Assembly (NCBI RefSeq): GCF_001375595.1
Contig: NZ_CVJQ01000001.1
Span: 1,860,001-1,924,000 of the forward strand
Direction: 5' to 3'
DNA: 64,000 bases
From: Phenylobacterium immobile (ATCC 35973)
GTDB taxonomy: Bacteria; Pseudomonadota; Alphaproteobacteria; Caulobacterales; Caulobacteraceae
Part shown: positions 57,407-64,000 of the stretch, piece after piece
Numbering within the stretch: the first letter of the stretch is position 1
How the letters are laid out: each line of letters starts with the position of its first letter
Notes under the pieces: model-generated
Seen by the model: only the letters and a program-made list of their open reading frames with translations
What the model was told of the DNA's origin: nothing
Database searches by the model: none
Position numbers and translations under genes: made by a program

Positions 57407-58027
57407 TTGAAATCACCACTCAACCTGGGATTTCTCGCCTCCGGAAACGGCACAAGCGCACGCGCCATTATCGCCGCGGCGCGCTCGGGCCAGCTGGCGG
57501 CGGAGCCTAAGCTGATGGTGAGCAATCGTCGTGATGCGCCGGCCCTGGATTTCGCGCGCGAGAATGGCGTCCCCGCACTGCATATCGCCACCTTGCCAGA
57601 TGCGGCTGCAGCGGATCACCGACTTGCAGAGGCTCTTTCGAGGCATGGCGTCGATTTCGTTGTTCTGTCCGGGTATCTTCGCCTGCTAGGCTCGAAGGTG
57701 CTGAGTCGGTTCCAAGGCCGCATCCTCAACATCCACCCTGGGCTTCTGCCGGAGTTCGGTGGGCACGGGATGTACGGCATGCGCGTGCACGAGGCGGTGA
57801 TCGCTTCGGGCGTTCGGGAGAGCGGCGCCACCATTCATCTTGTCGATGGCGAATACGACCATGGCGCTGTGGTCGCACAACGCGTGGTTCCGGTTCTTCC
57901 AGACGACAGCGCGGCTACGTTGCAGTTGAGGATCGCCGCGCAAGAGCCTGCGTTTTTTGTGGAAACCTTGATCCGGATAGCGAACGGCGAGCTTCACTTG
58001 CCCTTGGGGGGCCACGTTATTTCGTGA
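57407..58027 (+). CDS. purN: Phosphoribosylglycinamide formyltransferase
   Basis: Transfers a formyl group from 10-formyl-THF to GAR in purine synthesis. The 206-residue product has FLASGNGTSARAI for the phosphate, Asn108 and His110 in LNIHPGLLP, and the Asp-rich DGEYDHGAVVAQ stretch near 147-158, all needed for catalysis. The start is TTG 57407, 8 bases after the MBL-fold gene. PurN often follows purM, which is absent here. Some positions (SAR in place of the common SNL) differ, so a related formyltransferase is possible. Confidence 0.82.
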   Translation: MKSPLNLGFLASGNGTSARAIIAAARSGQLAAEPKLMVSNRRDAPALDFARENGVPALHIATLPDAAAADHRLAEALSRHGVDFVVLSGYLRLLGSKVLSRFQGRILNIHPGLLPEFGGHGMYGMRVHEAVIASGVRESGATIHLVDGEYDHGAVVAQRVVPVLPDDSAATLQLRIAAQEPAFFVETLIRIANGELHLPLGGHVIS

Positions 58028-58151
58028 GATTCGTTCGCCGGAGGATACGCTCAATTGAGCGGTCTTCAGCGCGGTCGAGCAGTTGCAGGAGCATGCCGAG
58101 CAGGCGGCTTGCACCGTAGATCAGCAGCACTTGGAGCACGACGCTGGGCAT
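58017..58151 (-). CDS. Small membrane-segment protein (44 aa)
   Basis: A 44-residue frame starting MPSVVLQVLLIYGASRLLG and ending in a basic tail (RSIERILRRTNLTK). The first 28 residues are a hydrophobic helix followed by LDRAEDR. Third codon positions in the middle are G/C-rich, as in real genes of this genome. It overlaps the purN end by 11 bases on the other strand. No good ribosome site is seen. Tentative. Confidence 0.4.
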   Translation of the reverse strand: MPSVVLQVLLIYGASRLLGMLLQLLDRAEDRSIERILRRTNLTK

Positions 58152-58451
58152 CGGGTCGTCCGAAGTTCGATGGTTGGACCGATACGCGACAGAAGCGTCG
58201 GAATACCACAAGTTAACTATCTTGGAAGCTACCCGGGGTTGTGAAAATGACATGCGTCGATTTCCGATAATATACATTAGGCGATGAACTGAAACAGGAC
58301 CTGCACGGGGCTGCGCTCGGGCGAACTCGCTAAATTGAATCTCTTCGCCTTCTGAAGGCGGTTGATCGTTCCTAACGTGAGATATGGATTTGTACCGGGC
58401 GCGCACCTATCTTGAAGCCAAGGGGAAGTCTTTCGAAACGGAGAGTCTTCG
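58152..58451. other. AT-richer spacer before the exported 163-residue protein
   Basis: About 300 bases with lower GC than neighbours and stop codons in most frames. A 6-bp hairpin with a 3-nt loop lies at 58346-58360. The stretch must hold the promoter for the plus-strand gene at 58452, and perhaps one for the small minus-strand gene. I see no tRNA, repeat or clear sRNA terminator in it. Confidence 0.4.
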
Positions 58452-58943
58452 ATGCGGACTGCAATCTTGGCTGGAGCCGCCGTGGCGGCGCTCAGCTTCT
58501 CAGGCGTCGCGCTGGCCGCGCCCGCGTCGGTCACCGTGAATGTCGGCCCGGAACTTCAGGAAAAGGCCGACAAATATGGCCAACGTGATCTGGATCTCCT
58601 GACGCGCGACCTGCAACGCACGGTGAGCCATCGCCTCGCACGATCGGGCGCCTATGACGATGCTCGGATCGAGCTGACGCTGGTCGACGCCAAGCCAAAC
58701 CGCCCGACCTTCGAAGAGATGGGCGCCAGCCTTGGCCTTTCGCCGCTCAGCTTCGGGATTGGTGGCGCGGAGATCGTCGGTCGCGCCATCCGCCCTGATG
58801 GTGTGGAAACGCCGATTGGCTACAAGTGGTATGAGACGGATATACGCCAGGCGCCCTATAGATCGACCTGGGGCGACGCGCAGATCGTCTTTGAACGCTT
58901 CGCCTACCGCCTCGCCAAGGGCGACCAGGTGGCGATGCGCTGA
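58452..58943 (+). CDS. Exported hypothetical protein (163 aa)
   Basis: A 163-residue secreted protein with signal peptide about 1-22 (MRTAILAGAAVAALSFSGVA, then LAAPAS). The mature domain is mixed alpha/beta: QRDLDLLTRDLQRTVSHRLA, RIELTLVDAKPNRPTF and GGAEIVGRAIRPDGVETP, then WGDAQIVFERFAYRLAKGD. No cysteines. I do not recognise a named family. It has CGGAGAG before the ATG and ends at a strong terminator, so it appears to be a single-gene unit. Confidence 0.72.
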   Translation: MRTAILAGAAVAALSFSGVALAAPASVTVNVGPELQEKADKYGQRDLDLLTRDLQRTVSHRLARSGAYDDARIELTLVDAKPNRPTFEEMGASLGLSPLSFGIGGAEIVGRAIRPDGVETPIGYKWYETDIRQAPYRSTWGDAQIVFERFAYRLAKGDQVAMR

Positions 58944-58970
58944 TCCCGCGCGGCTTTGCTTGCACTGATG

Positions 58971-59007
58971 AACGGCGCGCGGTCAGATCGGTCGCGCGCC
59001 GTTTTCT
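58971..59007 (+). terminator. Rho-independent terminator
   Basis: An 11-bp perfect stem (58971-58981 with 58993-59003) is followed by TTTTCTT. It ends the transcript of the exported 163-residue protein just before mazG. Confidence 0.85.
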
Positions 59008-59022
59008 TGTCCGGAACCCATC

Positions 59023-59847
59023 ATGAAGCGCCCGCCTCCGCCTGACGCCCTGCGGCCTATCGATCGGCTGATCGCCATAATGGCGCGCCTGCGCGACGCC
59101 GAGGACGGCTGTCCCTGGGACATCGAGCAAACCTTCGCGACCATTGCGCCTTACACGGTGGAGGAAGCCTATGAGGTAGCCGATGCGATCGAGCGCGGCG
59201 ACCTGGGCGACCTGAAGGATGAGTTGGGCGATCTATTACTGCAGGTCGTTTTCCATGCCCGGATGGCTGAAGAGGCCGGCGACTTCGCCTTCGACGACGT
59301 GGCGCGCGCCATCAATGACAAGATGATTCGCCGGCATCCCCATGTTTTTGGTGAAGAGTCCTACGCCGACCTCAGCGCCCAGGTTGAGGGCTGGGACGCG
59401 ATCAAGGCGGCTGAGCGGGCCGACAAAGGCCGGGCCGATAGCGTGCTCGACGACGTGCCGGTCGGCCTGCCCGCTCTGACCCGCGCCGTGAAGCTCTCCA
59501 AGCGCGCCGCCCGCGTGGGGTTCGTGTGGCCATCGATCCATGAGGTTCTGGCCAAGCTGGCGGAGGAAGTCGGTGAGCTGGAGGCCGAGATCGCCGCCGG
59601 CGACCTGGACAAGGCCCGCGCGGAACTGGGCGACGTACTGTTCGTCGTCGCCAATATCGCGCGCACGCTGGACGTCGATCCAGAAGACGCATTGCGTGGC
59701 ACGAATGCAAAATTCGTTCGTCGTTTCCAACACATCGAAGCGCAACTTGCGGTGAGCGGCCGCACGCCGCAACAGTCCGACCTCGCAGAAATGGATGCCT
59801 TGTGGAACGAGGCGAAGGCCATCGAGAAGAGCAAGGCGGCGGAATGA
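59023..59847 (+). CDS. mazG: Nucleoside triphosphate pyrophosphohydrolase MazG
   Basis: Hydrolyses NTPs/dNTPs to monophosphates and helps purge altered nucleotides. The 274-residue product has the start PWDIEQTFATIAPYTVEEAY, and two MazG domains: the first with EELGDLLLQVVFHARMAEE-like KDELGDLLLQVVFHARM, the second with EEVGELEAEIAAGD and ELGDVLFVVANIAR. The ATGA overlap with the GST gene couples their translation. Confidence 0.94.
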   Translation: MKRPPPPDALRPIDRLIAIMARLRDAEDGCPWDIEQTFATIAPYTVEEAYEVADAIERGDLGDLKDELGDLLLQVVFHARMAEEAGDFAFDDVARAINDKMIRRHPHVFGEESYADLSAQVEGWDAIKAAERADKGRADSVLDDVPVGLPALTRAVKLSKRAARVGFVWPSIHEVLAKLAEEVGELEAEIAAGDLDKARAELGDVLFVVANIARTLDVDPEDALRGTNAKFVRRFQHIEAQLAVSGRTPQQSDLAEMDALWNEAKAIEKSKAAE

Positions 59848-60470
59848 TCCTCATCGGCCAGTTCGATTCGCCCTTCGTGCGCCGGGTCGGCGTGGCGATG
59901 CAGGTCTATGGCCTGGCCTATGAGCACAGGCCCTGGTCGACCTTCGGCGACGCCGACCTGATCCGCCCGTACAATCCCCTCACCCGCGTGCCGACCCTCG
60001 TGCTGGACGGTGGCGAGGTGCTGATCGAGAGCTTCGCGATCCTGGATTGGCTCGACGAACTGGCGGGCCCGGATAAGGCGTTGATCGACGCCGCGGGCGA
60101 CGGTCGTCGTCAAACGCTGCGCCGCTCAGCCCTGGCCACGGGTCTCTGCGATAAGATGGTCAGCCTCATCTACGAGCGCGCCCTGCACGACGTGACGTCG
60201 GAGGCTTGGCTTAACCGCTGCGAAACCCAGGTCGGCGCAGCGATGGACGCGCTGGAGCGTGAGCGGGCGGGTGCAGCCCTTCCCTACTGGTCCGGTGATC
60301 GACTCACCCACGCCGACATCTCCCTTGCTTGCGCCGTCCGCTTCCTGGGCGAGGCGCATCCGACGATCTTTGCGCTCGCCCGCTGGCCGAACCTCGTGGC
60401 GCACGGGGAACGCTGCGAGGCGCTCGCGGCTTTCCAGGCTGTGAAGCAGGTTTTCATTCCGCCGGCTTGA
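59844..60470 (+). CDS. Glutathione S-transferase family protein
   Basis: A 208-residue protein with the N-terminal thioredoxin-like domain (about 1-80: GQFDSPFVRRVGVAMQVYGL, NPLTRVPTLVLDGGEVLIES) and a C-terminal helical domain (LTHADISLACAVRFLGE). SPFVRRV places Ser at the catalytic position used by many bacterial GSTs. The conserved cis-Pro in RVPTL and the ES glutathione-binding motif are present. It follows mazG with an ATGA overlap. Substrate unknown. Confidence 0.88.
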   Translation: MILIGQFDSPFVRRVGVAMQVYGLAYEHRPWSTFGDADLIRPYNPLTRVPTLVLDGGEVLIESFAILDWLDELAGPDKALIDAAGDGRRQTLRRSALATGLCDKMVSLIYERALHDVTSEAWLNRCETQVGAAMDALERERAGAALPYWSGDRLTHADISLACAVRFLGEAHPTIFALARWPNLVAHGERCEALAAFQAVKQVFIPPA

Positions 60471-60503
60471 AGCGGATGTCCCCAGGGTGGCGCTTAGGAC
60501 GTC

Positions 60504-61820
60504 TTACCGCGCCTTCACGTAGGCTTGCGGGAATCGTTGCTCGAACTGACCCAGGGCCTGCGGCGAAAGGCTGACTTCCAGACGCACGGAACCGTCGTGG
60601 TCGTCTGAGCGGTCGATGACGCGGCCATTGCGGTAGAGCCAGGCGATCGCCTCCCCCTCGCCTGCGGGCGTGTAGATTGCGACCGGCGCGGCCTCGTCGA
60701 CCAGACCCGCCAGGGCGTCGAGCAGGAGGTCGCACCCCTCCCCAGTCTCCGCCGAAACGCAGATCGCTTGTGGGTCAGCGCGCCGCGCGTCGCGTTCAGC
60801 TTCGTCTCGCGCGTCCGGGTCGAGCAGGTCGATCTTGTTCCAGACTTCGACCAGTCGCTGTTCATCGGCCTCGATGCCAAGTCGCGCGAGCACGGCGCGG
60901 ACATCCTTCGCCTGGGCCAGGCTCTCTTCGCTGGCGATGTCGCGCACGTGGAGCACGACATCGGCCTCGGCGACTTCCTCAAGGGTGGCGCGGAAGGCCT
61001 CGACCAGTTCGTGGGGCAGGTCGGAGATGAAGCCGACGGTATCGGACAGGATCGCCGGCCGGCCATCGGGCAGCTTCACCAGGCGCAAGGTCGGATCCAG
61101 GGTGGCGAACAGCATGTCCTGGGCCACGACATCGGACTGGGTCAGCCGGTTGAAGAGCGTCGACTTGCCGGCGTTGGTGTAGCCGACCAGGGCGACCGCC
61201 GGGTACGGATGGCGCTGGCGCGCGCCGCGCTGCAAGGTCCGGGTGCGGCGCACCTCGTCGAGGTCTCGTTTCAGGCGGCCGATCTTGTCGGCCAGAAGGC
61301 GGCGGTCGGTCTCGATCTGGGTTTCGCCTGGGCCGCCCATGACGCCGAAGCCGCCGCGTTGGCGCTCCAAGTGGGTCCAGGTGCGGACGAGGCGTGAGCG
61401 TTCGTAGGACAGGCGCGCCAGCTCGACTTGCAGGCGGCCCTCGCGGGTGCGAGCGCGGCGCGCGAAGATCTCGAGGATCAGGCCGGTGCGATCGATCACC
61501 TTGGCTTCCCAGGCGCGTTCGAGATTGCGCTGCTGGACGGGCGTCAATTGATCGTCGACCACCACCACCGTGGCGTCGCAGGCCTGGATGGTCAGTCCGA
61601 TCTCGTCGACCTTGCCGCGACCGAACAGGGTCGCAGGGGTTAGCTTGCGCAGGGGCGCGATGAGCGTCTCGCGCACATCGAGATCGAGCGCGAGGGCCAG
61701 GCCCACAGCCTCTTCCAGGCGTGCGGAGGCCGCCCGGTCGGGCCCTCGGCCCTCCCGGTCGGGGTGGACGACAACCGCGCCTTGAATGGGCGCGGCGTGG
61801 TCAATGAGTTTTGAGGTCAA
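60504..61820 (-). CDS. hflX: GTPase HflX
   Basis: Ribosome-associated GTPase that splits stalled ribosomes. The 438-residue protein has the N-terminal HflX domain (about 1-200, with [12 protein letters not shown] and [12 protein letters not shown]) and the G domain with G1 [13 protein letters not shown]3 [17 protein letters not shown] and G4 NKIDLLD. It follows hfq with a 4-base overlap, as in most proteobacteria. Confidence 0.95.
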   Translation of the reverse strand: MTSKLIDHAAPIQGAVVVHPDREGRGPDRAASARLEEAVGLALALDLDVRETLIAPLRKLTPATLFGRGKVDEIGLTIQACDATVVVVDDQLTPVQQRNLERAWEAKVIDRTGLILEIFARRARTREGRLQVELARLSYERSRLVRTWTHLERQRGGFGVMGGPGETQIETDRRLLADKIGRLKRDLDEVRRTRTLQRGARQRHPYPAVALVGYTNAGKSTLFNRLTQSDVVAQDMLFATLDPTLRLVKLPDGRPAILSDTVGFISDLPHELVEAFRATLEEVAEADVVLHVRDIASEESLAQAKDVRAVLARLGIEADEQRLVEVWNKIDLLDPDARDEAERDARRADPQAICVSAETGEGCDLLLDALAGLVDEAAPVAIYTPAGEGEAIAWLYRNGRVIDRSDDHDGSVRLEVSLSPQALGQFEQRFPQAYVKAR

Positions 61821-62062
61821 TCGTCGCCGTCGTCGGCCGGCTCATACAGCTGCACGGGCTGAGCGGGCATGATGGTGGAAATCGCGTGCTTGTAGACGAG
61901 CTGGGACTGCCCGTCGCGGCGGAGCAGCACACAGAAATTGTCGAACCAGCTGACCACGCCCTGCAGCTTGACGCCGTTGACCAGGAAGATGGTGAGAGGG
62001 GTCTTGGACTTCCGGACGCTGTTCAGGAAGGTGTCCTGCAGGTTCTGTTTCTTATCGCTCAT
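61817..62062 (-). CDS. hfq: RNA chaperone Hfq
   Basis: Hexameric Sm-like protein that pairs small RNAs with mRNAs. The 81-residue product has Sm1 ([20 protein letters not shown]) and Sm2 with the conserved YKHAIST motif; the C-terminal tail is short, as in alphaproteobacteria. It lies between dat and hflX in the ntrX-dat-hfq-hflX order. A 104-base spacer to dat may hold its own promoter. Confidence 0.96.
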   Translation of the reverse strand: MSDKKQNLQDTFLNSVRKSKTPLTIFLVNGVKLQGVVSWFDNFCVLLRRDGQSQLVYKHAISTIMPAQPVQLYEPADDGDD

Positions 62063-62166
62063 AGCGGTGGCTCAACTCTTCTTCTTTTCATTTCGGACGG
62101 CCAATGCGCCATCCACACACAAGGCGCACGCTAGCTTGCGCCCAACAGCGGAAGCAAGGGCTGGCG

Positions 62167-63030
62167 TCAGATGGCGCCGGCGATTGCGTGCTCGATATAG
62201 AGATTGCGCAAGCGCATCGCCACTGGGCCGACCGATCCATCGCCCACGGGCCGACCATCCACCGCGATCACAGGCAGGACCAGCGAGCCGGCGCCCGTAA
62301 TGAAGGCTTCCCTTGCAGCGATGGCGTCACCGGGCGTGAAGGGCCGCTCGTCGATCATCAAGCCTTCGGTCTGCATCGACTCGATCAGGGTCTTGCGCGT
62401 CACACCCCGCAGGATGTTGGCGTTGGTGTCGCGGGTCCGCAGGCGTCCGTCCTGGTCGACGATCCAGGCATTGGATGACGCGCCTTCGGTGACGAAACCC
62501 AGGTCATCGACGAACCAGGCCTCATAAGCGCCCGCCTCGCGCGCGGCCTGTTTGGCCAGCGCATTCGGCAGCAGGCCCACGGTCTTGATGTCGCAGCGAC
62601 CCCAGCGGTTTTCGGGCGTTGTGACCACCGTTACCCCCTTTGCCGCGCGCGCCTCTGAGGCCGCCCGGTCCAAGCCTCTGACTGTGATCACGACGGCGGG
62701 GCGCACTGGCGCGGTCGGAAAGGCGTGATCGCGCGGCGCGACGCCACGACTGACCTGGAGGTAGACCGTGCCTTCGCGCACGCGATTGCGCCGAACGGTC
62801 TCCTTCAGGACGAAGGTGAGCGCCTGGCGGCTCATCGGCATGGCGATCTTCAGTTCCGATAGGCTGCGCTCCAGCCGCTCGAAGTGACCTGCCGCATCAG
62901 CCATGCGGCCGCCGAACAGGGCCCAGACTTCGTAGACGGCGTCAGCCAGCTGGTAGCCGCGGTCCTCGATGTGGACGACAGCCTGGCCGTGGGGCACGAA
63001 ACGGCCATTGACGTAGGCGACACGGCCCAT
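62167..63030 (-). CDS. dat: D-amino-acid aminotransferase
   Basis: A fold-type IV PLP aminotransferase of 287 residues. It begins MGRVAYVNGRFVPHGQAVVH and has EDRGYQLADAVYEV, the catalytic Lys in CDIKTVGLLPN and TEGASSNAWIV for the phosphate loop. These match D-alanine-type transaminases more than branched-chain enzymes. The ATG overlaps the ntrX stop by one base (TGATG). Confidence 0.9.
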   Translation of the reverse strand: MGRVAYVNGRFVPHGQAVVHIEDRGYQLADAVYEVWALFGGRMADAAGHFERLERSLSELKIAMPMSRQALTFVLKETVRRNRVREGTVYLQVSRGVAPRDHAFPTAPVRPAVVITVRGLDRAASEARAAKGVTVVTTPENRWGRCDIKTVGLLPNALAKQAAREAGAYEAWFVDDLGFVTEGASSNAWIVDQDGRLRTRDTNANILRGVTRKTLIESMQTEGLMIDERPFTPGDAIAAREAFITGAGSLVLPVIAVDGRPVGDGSVGPVAMRLRNLYIEHAIAGAI

Positions 63031-64000
63031 CAGCCGACCTCTTCCTCGACTCCGCGACCACCGGATAAGCCAAGGCTCTTCAGCTTGCGGTGAAGCGCCG
63101 AGCGCTCCATGCCGATGAAGGCGGCCGTGCGCGAGATATTGCCGGAGAAGCGCATCATCTGGGCGTTCAGATACTCCCGCTCGAAGACCTCACGGGCTTC
63201 GCGTAGGGGCAGCGCGATGATCTTTTCAGCGCCCAACCCCCCGGCCTGGTCGCTGACCGAGGCCTCGGCTGGCAGCATCTCGGCGGTGATCGCATCGGCC
63301 GGCGCGCCGGAGGCCAGGATCAGCATGCGTTCAATGTTGTTGCGCAGCTGGCGGACATTGCCGGGCCAGGCGCGGACCTGCAGACTGGCCAGGGCGTCAT
63401 CGGCCAGACGTCGGCGCGGCATGCCGGTCGCCTCGGCGATGCGCTCGATGAAATATTCCACCAATTCTGGAATATCCTCGCGCCGCTCCGCCAGGCCGGG
63501 GACATTCACCGGCACGACGTTCAGGCGGTGGAAGAGGTCTTCGCGGAAGCGCCCGGCGGCGATCTCTTCGCGTAGATCGCGAGAGGTGGAAGAAACGACG
63601 CGGACGTCGACCTCGACATCGCTGTCGCCGCCGACGCGCCGGAACCTCTGCTCGACCAGGACGCGCAGAATGCGCCCTTGGGTTTCGCGCGGCATGTCGG
63701 CCACTTCGTCGAGGTAGAGCGTGCCGGCGTGGGCGCGTTCGAACACGCCGATCTTAGCGGTGCGCCCCCCCTCGCCTTCCTGGCCGAAAAGTTCGACATC
63801 CATGCGCTCCGGCGTCATGCCGGCCGCGCCGATGGCGACAAACTCCCCCTTGGCGCGCTGGCCGGCGGCGTGGATCAGTCGCGCCACCGTTTCCTTGCCC
63901 GCCCCGGAAGGACCAGAAATCAGCACGCGACTGTTGGCGGCCCCCAGCTTCGTGACCATGTTGCGCAGCTGCTGAGCGGCCACGGAACGGCCCAGCAGGC
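63030..64000 (-). CDS. ntrX: Nitrogen assimilation response regulator NtrX (partial)
   Basis: The gene runs off the right edge; the receiver domain and the start of the AAA+ domain are missing. The visible 323 residues begin LLGRSVAAQQLRNMV. They hold Walker A SGPSGAGKETVARL, Walker B TLYLDEVADMPRETQGRILR, the sensor region DVRVVSSTSRDL and LAERREDIPELVEYF, and a C-terminal Fis-type helix-turn-helix (ISRTAAFIGMERSALHRKL). The sigma-54 contact motif GAFTGA is absent (GRTAKIGVFERAHAG), as is usual in alphaproteobacterial NtrX. Followed by dat. Confidence 0.95.
   Translation of the reverse strand, partial: LLGRSVAAQQLRNMVTKLGAANSRVLISGPSGAGKETVARLIHAAGQRAKGEFVAIGAAGMTPERMDVELFGQEGEGGRTAKIGVFERAHAGTLYLDEVADMPRETQGRILRVLVEQRFRRVGGDSDVEVDVRVVSSTSRDLREEIAAGRFREDLFHRLNVVPVNVPGLAERREDIPELVEYFIERIAEATGMPRRRLADDALASLQVRAWPGNVRQLRNNIERMLILASGAPADAITAEMLPAEASVSDQAGGLGAEKIIALPLREAREVFEREYLNAQMMRFSGNISRTAAFIGMERSALHRKLKSLGLSGGRGVEEEVG

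Noticed and set aside
58346-58360. A terminator or sRNA at the CGCCTT/AAGGCG hairpin
   Set aside because: The stem is only 6 bp with a 3-nt loop and no T-run follows.

Overview
The window is GC-rich, densely packed chromosomal DNA from an alphaproteobacterium. Gene content and order (ntrX-dat-hfq-hflX, recG-sdhE-mfd, fabD-fabG-acpP-fabF-mltG-yicC-gmk, proS-lolC-lolD, a 437-residue ProRS without the editing insertion, a DUF1467 gene, an NDUFS4-like gene) suggest Caulobacterales, probably Phenylobacterium or a Caulobacter relative. This rests on family knowledge and recognition; no search was run. I see no insertion sequence, prophage, CRISPR array or rRNA gene. The three tRNA genes (Pro-TGG, Arg-TCT, Ser-TGA) all encode their CCA end.

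Layout: a broken gene remnant (1-312); nitrogen control glnB-glnA (376-2218); nnr; EF-P modification epmA-epmB divergent from efp (4100-6882); ribosomal rpsF-rpsR-rplI and a periplasmic peroxiredoxin (6965-8983); fatty-acid synthesis with mltG, yicC and gmk (9150-15197); an Ig-like secreted protein, a short CPA2 antiporter and a small helix-hairpin-helix protein; methylmalonyl-CoA epimerase, DUF1467, proS, lolC-lolD and tRNA-Pro (17567-21737); the NDUFS4-like gene, tRNA-Arg and small genes; a minus-strand block with DUF3606, MFS, SDR, metC-sseA-cysK and cfa (23059-30249); LPS inner-core genes kdsA-hldE-hldD (30445-33776); a DUF3089 protein; recG / sdhE-mfd; YihY, TusA and enoyl-CoA hydratase.

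The accessory-looking part is 43373-52018: an RTX-like protein, an XRE regulator, a 1002-residue autotransporter, a 37-residue membrane peptide, an HWE histidine kinase, a MASE2-type diguanylate cyclase and an FAH-family enzyme. AT-rich dyads and a shared octamer flank the autotransporter. After tRNA-Ser come a C-C bond hydrolase, rlpA, tmk-holB, tatD, an MBL-fold gene, purN, mazG-GST, hflX, hfq, dat and a truncated ntrX.

No clear multi-gene novel system stands out. The best leads are: the XRE/autotransporter/37-residue peptide locus with repeated operator-like DNA; three convergent gene pairs whose stop codons share one CTAG tetramer; a DUF3089 hydrolase with Glu at the nucleophile-elbow position; TatD and its MBL-fold neighbour, each with one altered metal-ligand position; and several coding-like small genes under 80 residues. 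Six genes appear to use TTG starts.
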